A DNA stretch of 58,581 bases from Marinobacter sp. F3R11 (GTDB lineage: Bacteria; Pseudomonadota; Gammaproteobacteria; Pseudomonadales; Oleiphilaceae), in the NCBI RefSeq assembly GCF_003318275.1, contig NZ_QOCH01000017.1:97810-156390 (forward strand), read 5' to 3'. Shown piece by piece: positions 33,406-42,838 of the stretch. Positions within the stretch are counted from its first letter, which is position 1. Each line of letters opens with the position of its first letter. The notes beneath the pieces were generated by a model, which saw only the letters and a list, made by a program, of their open reading frames with translations, was not told where the DNA came from and made no database searches. A program made the translations under genes and the position numbers.

Positions 33406-33929
33406 TGGGTATGGCAATGGCGGAGCAGGGAGCCGGAACCAAACTGAAATGGCTCTGGCTGGCGGTGCTGGTGGTTGTGCTTGATCTTGGTTCCAAGATG
33501 ATGGCAACCGCAATGTTGACCTATGGCCATCCGGTACCGGTTGTCCCGATGTTTAACCTGACGCTGCTCCACAATACCGGTGCAGCCTTCAGCTTTCTCG
33601 CCGGCGCTGCTGGCTGGCAGCGATGGTTCTTCGTTGTTCTGGCCCTTGTTGTCAGTGTGGTTCTTGTGGGCTGGCTGCGAAAGCTGAAAAGACAGGAAAC
33701 CTGGACTGCCATCGCTATCGCACTGATCCTGGGGGGGGCTCTCGGCAACGTGTATGATCGTGTTGTTCACGGTTACGTTGTTGATTTCCTGCATTTTTAC
33801 TGGCAGGACTGGCACTTTCCTGCATTCAACCTGGCTGATACAGCTATTACGATAGGTGCGGCCATGATGATTCTTGACATGTTTCGCAAGCCTGGTGATT
33901 CCAAAACGGCTGCGGACAGGAGCGAATAA
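33405..33929 (+). CDS. lspA: Lipoprotein signal peptidase (signal peptidase II)
   Basis: Cleaves the signal peptides of prolipoproteins such as BamD in the inner membrane. 174 residues, four membrane segments. The catalytic aspartates sit in GNVYDRVVHGYVVDF and FNLADTAI; NTGAAFSFLAG is also conserved. ATG 33405 overlaps the ileS stop (TGATG); ATGs at 33411 and 33417 are possible alternatives. fkpB follows 5 bases later. Confidence 0.97.
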   Translation: MGMAMAEQGAGTKLKWLWLAVLVVVLDLGSKMMATAMLTYGHPVPVVPMFNLTLLHNTGAAFSFLAGAAGWQRWFFVVLALVVSVVLVGWLRKLKRQETWTAIAIALILGGALGNVYDRVVHGYVVDFLHFYWQDWHFPAFNLADTAITIGAAMMILDMFRKPGDSKTAADRSE

Positions 33930-33934
33930 AATCC

Positions 33935-34387
33935 ATGAAAGAGCTGCCTGTAGGTAAGGGAACACGTGTAACTCTGCATTTTGCGCTGAAGTTCGAGAGT
34001 GGAGAAGTAATCGATAGCACCTTTGATAAAGATGCGGCGACTCTGGAAATAGGTGATGAAAGCTTGCCTGAGAACTTCGAGGCCTGTCTGATGGGTATGA
34101 CCGCAGGCGACAAGGCCAGCTATCGGGTACCCCCGGAAAAGGCTTTTGGTCAGCGCAACCCTAACAATGTGCAGATTTTCAAAAGGCACGAGTTCAGTGC
34201 TGATATGGTCCTTGAGCCGGGTGTGATGATTTCGTTTGCGGATGCGCGCCAGCAAGAACTTCCGGGTGTTGTGAGCCGTGTGGAAGGTGACGAGGTGGAA
34301 GTAGACTTCAACCATCCGTTGTCCGGGCGTACACTGACTTTTGACGTAGAAGTTATTGATGTAGAACCGGCAGGGCAGACGCACTGA
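33935..34387 (+). CDS. fkpB: FKBP-type peptidyl-prolyl isomerase SlpA
   Basis: 150 residues, SlyD/SlpA subfamily of FKBP isomerases. An N-terminal FKBP half ([21 protein letters not shown] segment, read here as [20 protein letters not shown]) is followed by an inserted-flap chaperone domain after [20 protein letters not shown]. There is no histidine-rich tail, so it is SlpA rather than SlyD. Its place between lspA and ispH is conserved in E. coli and Pseudomonas. Confidence 0.95.
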   Translation: MKELPVGKGTRVTLHFALKFESGEVIDSTFDKDAATLEIGDESLPENFEACLMGMTAGDKASYRVPPEKAFGQRNPNNVQIFKRHEFSADMVLEPGVMISFADARQQELPGVVSRVEGDEVEVDFNHPLSGRTLTFDVEVIDVEPAGQTH

Positions 34388-34389
34388 CT

Positions 34390-35343
34390 ATGCAGATAAG
34401 ATTGGCAAACCCCCGTGGCTTTTGTGCTGGCGTGGATCGCGCTATCGAAATTGTAAATCGGGCGCTGGACGTGTTTGGTGCGCCGATCTACGTCCGCCAT
34501 GAGGTGGTCCACAATAAGTTTGTGGTTGATAATCTCCGCAATCGCGGCGCCATCTTTGTGGACGAACTGGATGAAGTGCCAGACGACAAGCTGGTCATCT
34601 TCAGTGCTCATGGTGTATCCCAGGCAGTACAGAGCGAAGCAGCCCGTCGAGGCCTCAAAGTATTCGACGCTACTTGCCCCCTGGTTACCAAAGTGCACCT
34701 GGAAGTCATGCGCTTCAGTCGGGACGGCCGCGAGTGCGTGCTGATCGGGCATCAGGGCCATCCGGAAGTGGAAGGCACTATGGGCCAGTACGATCACGGT
34801 AATGGTGGCGATATCTATCTCGTTGAGAACGTAGAAGACGTGTCATCTCTGGAAGTAAAGGATCCGGCGCATCTCTCCTACGTTACACAGACTACGCTTT
34901 CCATGGACGATACCGCGCGCGTCATCGACGCATTGCGTGAGCGGTTTCCTGAGATCGAAGGCCCGCGTAAAAACGACATTTGCTATGCAACCCAGAACCG
35001 CCAGGACGCAGTAAAGCAACTTGCCGGTGACTGTGACCTGATGCTGGTTGTCGGTTCGCCCAACAGCTCCAACTCCAACCGCCTGCGCGAGCTGGCGGAA
35101 CGCATGGGTACTCCAGCCTACCTGATTGATGAAGCCTCCCAGATTGACCCTCAATGGCTGGAGGGCCGCTCTTCCGTTGGTGTTACCGCCGGCGCCTCGG
35201 CCCCGGAAGTGCTTGTCAACGATGTAATTTCCCGTCTGCAGGATCTTGGGGGCAGCGTTCCCGAGGAGATTGCCGGGCGCGAGGAGAATATTGTCTTCTC
35301 TATGCCGAAAGAGTTAAGGATTGATGCTGTTAATGTTTCATGA
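34390..35343 (+). CDS. ispH: 4-hydroxy-3-methylbut-2-enyl diphosphate reductase
   Basis: Last enzyme of the MEP pathway; makes isopentenyl and dimethylallyl diphosphate, the substrates used by IspB. 317 residues. The three iron-sulfur cysteines are seen in [21 protein letters not shown] and [10 protein letters not shown]. The substrate motif [11 protein letters not shown] is complete. Last gene of the ribF-ileS operon; a terminator-like hairpin follows. Confidence 0.98.
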   Translation: MQIRLANPRGFCAGVDRAIEIVNRALDVFGAPIYVRHEVVHNKFVVDNLRNRGAIFVDELDEVPDDKLVIFSAHGVSQAVQSEAARRGLKVFDATCPLVTKVHLEVMRFSRDGRECVLIGHQGHPEVEGTMGQYDHGNGGDIYLVENVEDVSSLEVKDPAHLSYVTQTTLSMDDTARVIDALRERFPEIEGPRKNDICYATQNRQDAVKQLAGDCDLMLVVGSPNSSNSNRLRELAERMGTPAYLIDEASQIDPQWLEGRSSVGVTAGASAPEVLVNDVISRLQDLGGSVPEEIAGREENIVFSMPKELRIDAVNVS

Positions 35344-35348
35344 AGATC

Positions 35349-35397
35349 TGCGCCATCGCTGGTTACTGAAAAACACCTGATGGCGCACTTCGTTTTG
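35349..35397 (+). terminator. Terminator-like hairpin after ispH
   Basis: A 9-bp stem, TGCGCCATC (35349-35357) with GATGGCGCA (35379-35387), a 21-base loop, and a T-rich tail (CTTCGTTTT). The long loop and imperfect T run make it a moderate candidate. Confidence 0.5.
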
Positions 35398-35428
35398 TGA
35401 TCCGGGTCTGATTCTGGGCGACCGGTTA

Positions 35429-35458
35429 CCGTTTATCCCTTCCGAATGTCCGTTTGTC
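35429..35458 (+). promoter_or_regulatory. Two AlgR-box-like direct repeats upstream of fimU
   Basis: CCGTTTATC at 35429-35437 and CCGTTTGTC at 35450-35458 start 21 bases apart, about two helical turns. They resemble the AlgR box CCGTTCGTC/CCGTTTGTC. In P. aeruginosa AlgR activates the fimU-pilVWXY1Y2E operon directly. They lie 68-97 bases upstream of the fimU ATG. The core promoter between is not clear. Confidence 0.6.
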
Positions 35459-35525
35459 CTGCCGCAATGGCATGAAAGCGACAGTCTGATTATCCTCTAG
35501 ATCAAAAGAACAGGATGGCGAGTCT

Positions 35526-35984
35526 ATGTCTGGCAAGTTCAGAAATGGTTTCACGTTAATAGAGCTGCTTGTACTCATGGCGGTGTTAGGTGTTGTCGCG
35601 GCTATTGCCGTGCCGAACTTTACCCGTTTGATACAAAGCAATCAGCTCACAACAACCAATAACGATCTGGTAGGTGCTTTGAATGTGGCGCGCGCTGAGG
35701 CTGTCCGCATAGGCGCTCCAGTCTCTTTGGTACCTAACCCCACGTTCACTCAGGGGTATCAGATCACCACAGATGCGGGGGCCGTGGTAAGTGAATACCA
35801 GGGAGCTTCCGGGCAGTTCGTGATCGCATTGAGCAGTGGTGGTAATCCACGATTCCGTGCAACAGGCCTGCTCGTTGGTGGTGGCTCAGAGTTCACTGTT
35901 TGCCGCGCATCTGGCGAAGAAGGAACCGAAATAAAGGTAACGGCGGGTGGCCAGATCAGATCGGCCAGGATCACTTGTCCATAA
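35526..35984 (+). CDS. fimU: Minor pilin FimU-like (GspH/FimT domain)
   Basis: 152 residues. A short leader ends in Gly before FTLIELLVLMAVLGVVAAIAVPNF, the class III prepilin site with Glu5. The C-terminal region is of the GspH/FimT type (TACRASGEE-like C-terminal pair of cysteines, here VCRASGEE and ITCP). With PilV, PilW, PilX and PilE it forms the minor-pilin complex that primes type IV pilus assembly. First gene of the operon. Confidence 0.92.
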   Translation: MSGKFRNGFTLIELLVLMAVLGVVAAIAVPNFTRLIQSNQLTTTNNDLVGALNVARAEAVRIGAPVSLVPNPTFTQGYQITTDAGAVVSEYQGASGQFVIALSSGGNPRFRATGLLVGGGSEFTVCRASGEEGTEIKVTAGGQIRSARITCP

Positions 35985-35997
35985 TGAGGTCATAACG

Positions 35998-36402
35998 ATG
36001 ATAAAACCCCTTCTGTCCGGAAAGCCTCAGGGTGGGTTCACCATGATTGAGGTTCTTGTCGCAGTGCTCGTGCTCGCAATTGGCTTGCTTGGAGTGGCAG
36101 GCGTCCAGTTGGTATCCATGCAACAGACGGTCAATTCTACATTGCGGTCTGAGGCCACCATGTATGCCCAAACGGTTGCCGAAAGATTGAGGTCGAATGG
36201 CGGTGCCACACTTAGCACAACCGATATGGCGGCCCTGAAAAAACAGATGCTGGCTGACCTAGGATCGGGGGCTGATCTTAAGGTGACCATGAACGGAACC
36301 GCAACTTCCGCTGAGGTGGAGGTGACCTGGGTAGAGCGAGATCCCTTCGCTGCAGCTGCTGGCCTGGCAACCCAAACTTTGACAGTGGATGCGAGATTGT
36401 AA
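35998..36402 (+). CDS. pilV: Minor pilin PilV
   Basis: 134 residues. The prepilin signature is GGFTMIEVLVAVLVLAIGLLGVAG, followed by the PilV-type AGVQLVSMQQTVNSTLRSEA segment. Cleaved by PilD and added to the priming complex. ATG 35998, shortly after the fimU stop. The stop codon is directly followed by the pilW ATG (TAAATG). Confidence 0.93.
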   Translation: MIKPLLSGKPQGGFTMIEVLVAVLVLAIGLLGVAGVQLVSMQQTVNSTLRSEATMYAQTVAERLRSNGGATLSTTDMAALKKQMLADLGSGADLKVTMNGTATSAEVEVTWVERDPFAAAAGLATQTLTVDARL

Positions 36403-37512
36403 ATGAAACGCTTCTTTCGTTTTTCAGCGAATCCGACAACTCAGACAGGGTTGTCTCTAATAGAGTTGATGATCGCGTTGTTGCTCGGCACATTGCTGAC
36501 GGTGGGACTTGTTCAGGTTTTTACATCCAACAGCCAGTCGTTTCGCCATAACGAAGCTGCAGCAAGGTCTGCGGAATCGGGGCGGATCGCAGCTGACATC
36601 TTGTCCCGCGCCATCCGCAATGCCGGCTTTTTTGGTTGTTTTCCGGTAAATGGCATAACCAATAGCCTGGACAGCACTGACGGCGAATACGATGAGGTCC
36701 GACATGGTTTTGTTACCTTGGGCGTATCGGCCACAGAAACCGGGGGTTATACCGAACGACCGGGTTCGTCTATTGCGGGAACCGGTTTTATCAATGTGAC
36801 AGGGGTAAGACGCCCTGGGGCGATCGTGAAGTTGGGCGCCGATCTGACAGCTACCAATGACATTCAGCTTGAAGATAGCGATGAAGATGGTGTGGATGAT
36901 CCTGGCAGTCTGGTTGTTAACGATCTGGCATACATCACTAATTGCGAGATGGGCGATATTTTCCAGATATCGGAACTTACCACCTCCGGTAACGACATCA
37001 CACTGAAAGCTGATGACAGTGCAGGTGCCGATGGTAATCCGGGAAATGATCTGAGTGGGAATATTCCGCTCGCATGTACGTCAGTCGGATCATGCCTGAG
37101 CACTGTTTACGCGCAAGGCACGGAGATTTTTGAGCCTTACAGCGAAGCCTATTTTATTGGCACTGCTGCGGACGGTGGCCGTTCCCTGTTCATGAGACAG
37201 GCTGACGGAACAGATATTGAACTGGTCGCTGGTGTTGAGGATATGAGCGTGCGGTTTGGCGAAGGCACGGTTGCTGCGGGCGTTCAGTTCTGGCGTGCGG
37301 CTTCGGCAGTTGTTAACTGGGATGATGTGCTCGCTGTGGAGGTCAGCCTCCTGATAGCTTCACCTAACGACAATGTTATGGACAGCACTCAAACCTATTG
37401 TTTCCCCGGCTGGGAGGACTGTGTCACCGATACGAGCAAGCTGACAACGGCGGGAGACCAGCGGATGTATAGGGTATACACATTTTCCAATACTCTCAGA
37501 AATCCGTTCTAG
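36403..37512 (+). CDS. pilW: Minor pilin PilW
   Basis: 369 residues, the largest minor pilin, with leader cleavage before LSLIELMIALLLGTLLTVGL. The N-terminal stretch AARSAESGRIAADILSRAIRNAGFFGC is typical for PilW, and a beta-rich domain with an acidic, Asp-rich loop follows (LEDSDEDGVDDPGS). That loop could bind calcium, but this is not shown. It sits directly between pilV and pilX. Confidence 0.92.
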   Translation: MKRFFRFSANPTTQTGLSLIELMIALLLGTLLTVGLVQVFTSNSQSFRHNEAAARSAESGRIAADILSRAIRNAGFFGCFPVNGITNSLDSTDGEYDEVRHGFVTLGVSATETGGYTERPGSSIAGTGFINVTGVRRPGAIVKLGADLTATNDIQLEDSDEDGVDDPGSLVVNDLAYITNCEMGDIFQISELTTSGNDITLKADDSAGADGNPGNDLSGNIPLACTSVGSCLSTVYAQGTEIFEPYSEAYFIGTAADGGRSLFMRQADGTDIELVAGVEDMSVRFGEGTVAAGVQFWRAASAVVNWDDVLAVEVSLLIASPNDNVMDSTQTYCFPGWEDCVTDTSKLTTAGDQRMYRVYTFSNTLRNPF

Positions 37513-37527
37513 AAGGATGGTACAAAT

Positions 37528-38082
37528 ATGCAAATAGCGAACAAACAGAAGGGCGCGGCACTGTTGTTGTCACTGGTGATATTGCTGGTGCTGACTTTGC
37601 TCGCGGTTTCGGGAATGCAGGGCAGTATCATGCAGGAGCGCATGTCGACGGCTCAGCGAGACGGTATGTTAGCACTGGAAATTGCGGAAACGGCCATGCG
37701 TGAAGCCGAAGCAACACTCGACGGTCTCTCTGATCTGGACGATTTCGGCTCGGTAACCGGTTTTCATGATGGAACCGATCCCAGCGGTCTGGCGCCGTCT
37801 CCGTTCGCGTCGGAGAGCTGGGAGCTGGATGGCTCCGGTGATCCCAAGGAGGCAATTAAAGGGACTGCTGTAGACGGTGTTACCCCCCTGTATATGTTTG
37901 AGTACAAAGGCAAAGTTGTCGTGGATGCTGAAGCTCAGCTACCACGGGACTTCAGTCAGTACGGTTCAGAGGGCTCCGCTGAATTTGATTATGCACGTAT
38001 CCTTGTAAGAACCGCCGGGCCCTCGGGCACGAGCACGCGCTTACTTGAGGGTTTTTATGTATTTCTGCCCGGTGGGCTGTGA
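37528..38082 (+). CDS. pilX: Minor pilin PilX
   Basis: 184 residues. The PilX N-terminal domain GAALLLSLVILLVLTLLAVSG lacks the usual Glu5, as expected for the PilX/GspK-like tip subunits. The helical part (SIMQERMSTAQRDGMLALEIAETAMREAEATL) fits PilX. AAGGA precedes the ATG. It probably sits at the tip with PilY1, whose gene follows after 11 bases. Confidence 0.9.
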   Translation: MQIANKQKGAALLLSLVILLVLTLLAVSGMQGSIMQERMSTAQRDGMLALEIAETAMREAEATLDGLSDLDDFGSVTGFHDGTDPSGLAPSPFASESWELDGSGDPKEAIKGTAVDGVTPLYMFEYKGKVVVDAEAQLPRDFSQYGSEGSAEFDYARILVRTAGPSGTSTRLLEGFYVFLPGGL

Positions 38083-38093
38083 GGAGGTAATCC

Positions 38094-41000
38094 ATGAGCA
38101 CGTTAAACCTGAGAGTGATGTTATCCACTGCTTTGCTCGTTCTTCCCACTGCGGGATATTCCGCACGACCTGATTTTGCGCAGGAACCCCTGTTTATCGG
38201 AAGTGCGGTGGCACCGAACCTGATGTTTATTCTGGATGATTCGGGGTCCATGGCCTGGCAATATATGCCGGATGATATAAGTGGTTATAACGGTATAAAT
38301 TCCCACGGTGGAGACCAGGATGGTAGCGATGCCAGATATCCATACTATTATTCTTCCGAAGTGAACAAAATATGGTACAACCCCGACGTAACATATAACC
38401 CGCCGCTCAAGGGAGACGGGACGGGATTTCTTCCAGATTCCTCTTATACTGCTGCTCCGACAAACGGATATAACAGTAGTAGTGGAACCCGTAATCTGAC
38501 AAACAGGTTCTCGATCAGAACCTACGATGTTGAGGGTGGTGGCTTTTACTGGCAATTCAATAGCTCTTCATCCTGCGATGCAAATCCCAGGCAGAATAGC
38601 TGTTATACCTATGTCTCGGTTAATGGCCTGTCCGAAAGCGAGAAAACGAATTTCGCAAACTGGTATTCCTACTACAACACGCGTGTTAAAGCGGCAAGGG
38701 CGGGTATCAGTACAGCATTTTACGATCTGCCAGAGAATTTCCGCCTTGGTTGGGGGCGTATTAACTATGGCTCCCATACTATTGATGGTGCCTCCAGCGT
38801 TCGTGCTGTCCAGCAGGGTGTAAGGGAGTATACCACCGACAGAAGAGAAGACTTCTTTGACTGGCTTTATGATGCGCCGTCGAGCGGTGGCACGCCTTTG
38901 AGACGAGCTCTGGAGGGCGCCGGCAAATATTTTGAAAAAAGCGAGCGCGCCTGGGCCGATGATCCGGGGCAGAGCGTAAGCAGTACCAACCCGGTCCGGG
39001 AATGCCGGTTGTCATATACGATTCTGATGTCTGATGGTTATTACAACGGTAGTAACCCGGATGGATCTACCTTTTCGGCAGATGATAACGATGGCAATCA
39101 GATTAATAACAGCCAGGGTGATTCATTCAAGTATCTTGCGGACGATCCGTTTGAGGATGGACGGAGTAGCACGTTGGCTGATGTTGCGATGTATTACTGG
39201 AAGCGGGATCTGAGAACGGACATAAATAATTATGTGCCAACCTCGGAGAAGAACCCTGCATTCTGGCAGCACATGTCGACTTATACCGTGGGGCTGGGTG
39301 TAGAGGGGTCGGTTGATCCTGTTGCCGCGTTCAATGCCATAGAAACCGGAACCTATATTGACTGGTGGGGTGGATCGTCAAACGAAGATAAAGTAAACGA
39401 TATGATCCACGCCGCAGTTAACGGGCGAGGCGGATTCTTTAGCGCGGCAGACCCGGAAACTTTTGCCACAGAGCTTGCTGGAACTGTCGGAGATATTGTT
39501 GCTGAGGCTGGTTCTTCCACAGCGGTTGAGTTCGACGTTTCTTCTTTCCAGGAAGGCGCGCTGATTTTTGCATCCCAGTTTGACCCTAACGGATGGACGG
39601 GTGATCTGAAAGCAGCGGAGCTGGGTGGTACAGAGGAGAACCCTGTTGTACCCGATATGAATGACGCAATAGCTGCCGGTGACGGCTGGTCTGCACGGAC
39701 TATTCTGGATGACCGTGATCTGTCTACGAATGACAGGGTAATCGTTACCTATGGTAATGGTGCAACAGGCTTCCGCTGGGATAATTTGTCTGCCAGCCAG
39801 AAAAATGATCTCCGGTATGGAAGTGTCGGGGATACTGTTGCTGAGCAGCGGCTTGATTATATTCGAGGGGACACGTCTCTTGATGGAACCACTGGATGGC
39901 GTAAACGTGGTAGCCGCCTGGGATCCATTGTTAATTCCTCACCGGAATATGTTGCCGCGCCTCGAGGGATCTGGCCTGATGCGTCGCCCTTCGGAACTAC
40001 ATCCAAGCGCTTCTCCGATTATGTAGAAGATAACGAGTCACGTGCGCCGGTTGTGTACTCTGGCTCCAATGACGGGATGCTACATGGTTTTAGTGGAACG
40101 GCGAGTGGGGGTAATGAAGTGCTCGCGTACATTCCAGGGTTTGTCTATAACTCGACTGCGAACAATGCCGGGTTGCACTTCCTGACAGATCCCTCCTATC
40201 AGCACCGGTACTATGTGGATCTGGAAATCCGCCAGCAAGACATCTTTACCAAGGGCAAGGAGATTGATGGCTCTCTGACTACGGATGAAGACTGGAGAAG
40301 TATCATCGTTGGTGGTGGCCGTGCAGGCGCAAAAGGTATTTTTGCTCTGGACGTTACCGATCCTTCCGGTTTTTCTGAAGCAAATGCCAAAAAAATTGTG
40401 CTCTGGGAATTTACAGGTACTGATGACAGCCGCATGGGTTATGTTACTCAGGCCCCTATCATTGGTGTGACAAAATGGGGTACAGATACACGCTGGACGG
40501 CTTTTGTATCCAATGGATATAACTCCGATACAGCCAGTACTGGATTTTTCATGCTTGATATTGAGGGCGGAATGGACGGCACCTGGGATGCTGCTGATGT
40601 CCGTTATGTCGAGTTTGAAGGTGGCGGTGACGGCCTTTCTCCTCTGCTGGCCCTCGATACCACGGGTGACTATCTGGTAGATCGTGTTTATGCAGGTGAC
40701 CTGGATGGCAATCTATGGGCCGCGAGCCTGAGCAGCACCGGTACCTGGGCCTCGACCTATCAATCGGGTGGATCTCCAGAACCTGTTTTTACTGCAGGGT
40801 CTGATCAGCCGATTACTGCGGCGCCAGTTGCGGCGGCAAACAGTACAACTTCCCGAGCAGGTAACCTTCCGAACCTGATGATTTATTTCGGTACAGGTCA
40901 ATACCTGGAGGCAAACGATGTTACTTCCAATGATACTCAGTCTGTTTACGGTATCTGGGACAGAGGTAGTTCTGGTCTGACGCGCAGCAGCCTGGAGTCT

Positions 41001-41462
41001 CGCAGCATCACCCAGGGAACGCTGGAGGTTTCCGGTGTAACTACTGACGTTCGCTATTCGACGGGCGATGCAATGGACTTTACAACGGCCACAGGCTGGT
41101 ACGTTGATCTGCCTACGAGCGGGGAGCGAGCTGTGGTCAGCCCTCAGGTTCGTGGAGAGTTCCTGTATCTGAACACTACAATCCCGGATCAAAACCCCTG
41201 TCTTGGCGGCGGCAGTGGTTGGTTGATGGCATTTGGTCTGGATGGCCGGACTCCTGAAAGTCGTGCTTTCCTTAAATTCGGAGATAAGGTTGCGGGGTAC
41301 CGGAGCAGCGGCTTACCGAACCAATCTACTATTTTGGGTAATTTCCGCTTCACTCCGGGCAGTGATGATGATGACGCGGTGGACGTTGTTGAGATTCCGC
41401 CTCTTAGCGGATCCGTGGCCAACGCAGGGCGGCGTGGCTGGAACGAGCTGGTAAACGAATAG
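38094..41462 (+). CDS. pilY1: Type IV pilus tip adhesin/assembly protein PilY1
   Basis: 1122 residues, secreted. A signal peptide (to about GYSA) is followed by a von Willebrand A-like domain with MIDAS motif DDSGSM at 48-53. An RGD tripeptide is at 591-593. The C-terminal half is a beta-propeller starting near IVNSSPEYVAAP, with PVVYSGSNDGMLHGF repeats. The propeller's calcium loop reads DTTGDYLVD at 855-863, where many PilY1 proteins have an Asp/Asn-rich DxDxD pattern; this variation is worth checking. PilY1 caps the pilus and controls retraction, adhesion and surface sensing. GGAGG precedes ATG 38094. Confidence 0.95.
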   Translation: MSTLNLRVMLSTALLVLPTAGYSARPDFAQEPLFIGSAVAPNLMFILDDSGSMAWQYMPDDISGYNGINSHGGDQDGSDARYPYYYSSEVNKIWYNPDVTYNPPLKGDGTGFLPDSSYTAAPTNGYNSSSGTRNLTNRFSIRTYDVEGGGFYWQFNSSSSCDANPRQNSCYTYVSVNGLSESEKTNFANWYSYYNTRVKAARAGISTAFYDLPENFRLGWGRINYGSHTIDGASSVRAVQQGVREYTTDRREDFFDWLYDAPSSGGTPLRRALEGAGKYFEKSERAWADDPGQSVSSTNPVRECRLSYTILMSDGYYNGSNPDGSTFSADDNDGNQINNSQGDSFKYLADDPFEDGRSSTLADVAMYYWKRDLRTDINNYVPTSEKNPAFWQHMSTYTVGLGVEGSVDPVAAFNAIETGTYIDWWGGSSNEDKVNDMIHAAVNGRGGFFSAADPETFATELAGTVGDIVAEAGSSTAVEFDVSSFQEGALIFASQFDPNGWTGDLKAAELGGTEENPVVPDMNDAIAAGDGWSARTILDDRDLSTNDRVIVTYGNGATGFRWDNLSASQKNDLRYGSVGDTVAEQRLDYIRGDTSLDGTTGWRKRGSRLGSIVNSSPEYVAAPRGIWPDASPFGTTSKRFSDYVEDNESRAPVVYSGSNDGMLHGFSGTASGGNEVLAYIPGFVYNSTANNAGLHFLTDPSYQHRYYVDLEIRQQDIFTKGKEIDGSLTTDEDWRSIIVGGGRAGAKGIFALDVTDPSGFSEANAKKIVLWEFTGTDDSRMGYVTQAPIIGVTKWGTDTRWTAFVSNGYNSDTASTGFFMLDIEGGMDGTWDAADVRYVEFEGGGDGLSPLLALDTTGDYLVDRVYAGDLDGNLWAASLSSTGTWASTYQSGGSPEPVFTAGSDQPITAAPVAAANSTTSRAGNLPNLMIYFGTGQYLEANDVTSNDTQSVYGIWDRGSSGLTRSSLESRSITQGTLEVSGVTTDVRYSTGDAMDFTTATGWYVDLPTSGERAVVSPQVRGEFLYLNTTIPDQNPCLGGGSGWLMAFGLDGRTPESRAFLKFGDKVAGYRSSGLPNQSTILGNFRFTPGSDDDDAVDVVEIPPLSGSVANAGRRGWNELVNE

Positions 41463-41505
41463 GCCGGCCGGAAACGTCACCGATCAGATAACAGAGGATA
41501 ACTGC

Positions 41506-41847
41506 ATGAGAATATTATTTTCGATCATTGTTGCAACGTCTCTGGGCGTGTGGAGCCTGAGCTCAGTGGCCCAGGAGAGTGTGACTCCCGATTCCCAGGG
41601 CTATAGTGATTCAGGCGTCGAGGGAGCGCAGTACGCGGTACTCGACGCCGTCTATCGGGAAGAAAGCCGGATCGTTATAGATGACCGTGAATACTTCCTT
41701 GAAGGCTCTGTCACCGTCAATAACCAGGTTATTTCAGCCGGTAGTGCGCTGGCTATCCTTCGGGAGGGGCAGCGCCTGTTAAATGTTGTTGCTGAGTACA
41801 AGGGTGATGATGGACGTTTGGTGCTGCAGGGAGTGGATACGTTTTGA
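41506..41847 (+). CDS. PilY2-like small secreted pilus protein
   Basis: 113 residues with a signal peptide (hydrophobic core then SSVAQE) and a beta-rich mature part (REYFLEGSVTVNNQVI, LAILREGQRLLNVVAEYKG). P. aeruginosa has the small pilY2 in the same slot between pilY1 and pilE, so position, size and secretion support this name. I could not compare the sequence directly. Its stop overlaps the TTG start of pilE. Confidence 0.75.
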   Translation: MRILFSIIVATSLGVWSLSSVAQESVTPDSQGYSDSGVEGAQYAVLDAVYREESRIVIDDREYFLEGSVTVNNQVISAGSALAILREGQRLLNVVAEYKGDDGRLVLQGVDTF

Positions 41848-42272
41848 ACATTAATCTGGGCACGGGCTACCGGGGGCGAGCAGCCGGTTTTACGCTGATT
41901 GAACTGATGATTGTCGTGGCAATCATTGGAATCATTGCTGCAATTGCTTACCCATCCTACGTGGACAATGTCAGGCAGACCCGCAGGGCAACCGCCCAGG
42001 CGGATCTGATGGAACTTGCGCAATGGATGGAGCGGCAATATTCGGCTGATTTCTCCTATCTTGAAGGTGGCAATCAGCCAGTATTGCCATTTACCCAGTC
42101 TCCACGCAACGGAACGGCCTTTTATAACCTTAGTTTGAATGGTGTGGCCACGGCTAATGCATTCTCTGTGCAGGCTGTTCCGACGGGAGATCAGGTTAAC
42201 GATGATTGCGGGACGCTGAGATTGGCTCAGACAGGAGCCAAAACATCAACGTCCGGAGTCGACTGCTGGTAA
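41844..42272 (+). CDS. pilE: Minor pilin PilE
   Basis: 142 residues. A leader of about 15 residues ends in Gly before FTLIELMIVVAIIGIIAAIAYPSYVDN, the classic class III prepilin signal with Glu5. The C-terminal region has a disulfide pair (NDDCGTLRL to GVDCW). The start appears to be a TTG at 41844-41846 that overlaps the pilY2 stop (TTGA), with AGGGAG about 10 bases upstream; the next in-frame ATG lies inside the membrane helix. It ends 8 bases before the convergent fimT. Confidence 0.93.
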   Translation: MNINLGTGYRGRAAGFTLIELMIVVAIIGIIAAIAYPSYVDNVRQTRRATAQADLMELAQWMERQYSADFSYLEGGNQPVLPFTQSPRNGTAFYNLSLNGVATANAFSVQAVPTGDQVNDDCGTLRLAQTGAKTSTSGVDCW

Positions 42273-42280
42273 GGAAACGG

Positions 42281-42838
42281 TCAGCAGCTTAGTGGTTGGC
42301 CTTTAGAGTCTTCCGGGATACCGTCGTTATCGGTATCCCGGGCAACTCTGACCCGACCACCCCGGCTGATTATAATCTGGCCAGCCAGCGAAGCGTCCCC
42401 TGATTCCGGGCACCAGGTGATGTTTCCCAAATCACTGTGAATAAAACCTGTGGGCCGGAACTGAAAGAAACTTCTGTTAAGGGAACGCGCTATAAGCTGT
42501 CCGCCATCGGTCGGCGAGATCGTTCTTAGAAGTGCGCGGCTTGTGGTCAGCTTGCGGGCGTTGTCCGGATCCAGAAAAGCGTGAATGTCGCTGTTCCAGT
42601 CCTTGCCACAGGCGCCGGATGGGTCAAGCGGGCACACAGTTACAATTGCCCCGTTCATTACCGCGTGCTGTCTGGCAAATGCAAACATGCCCATAAGATC
42701 ATGCAACACACCTTTTCGCTCCTGACTGCTTATAAAAGAAGTGAATGAAGGTAGTGCCATATTGACCAGTGTTGCAGCAATAACCACAACAATTATTAAC
42801 TCTAATAGCGAAAAACCACGATTTTTGTGGGCAAACAT
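42281..42838 (-). CDS. fimT: Minor pseudopilin FimT-like (GspH family)
   Basis: 185 residues on the reverse strand. The prepilin signature is RGFSLLELIIVVVIAATLVNMALPSF, with Glu5. A GspH-type C-terminal domain follows, with TVCPLDPSGACG, ITWCPESGD and an acidic DTDNDGIPEDS tail. P. aeruginosa fimT is at the head of the fimU operon in the same direction; here it is inverted and lies between pilE and pilR. AAGGA precedes the ATG. Confidence 0.88.
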   Translation of the reverse strand: MFAHKNRGFSLLELIIVVVIAATLVNMALPSFTSFISSQERKGVLHDLMGMFAFARQHAVMNGAIVTVCPLDPSGACGKDWNSDIHAFLDPDNARKLTTSRALLRTISPTDGGQLIARSLNRSFFQFRPTGFIHSDLGNITWCPESGDASLAGQIIISRGGRVRVARDTDNDGIPEDSKGQPLSC

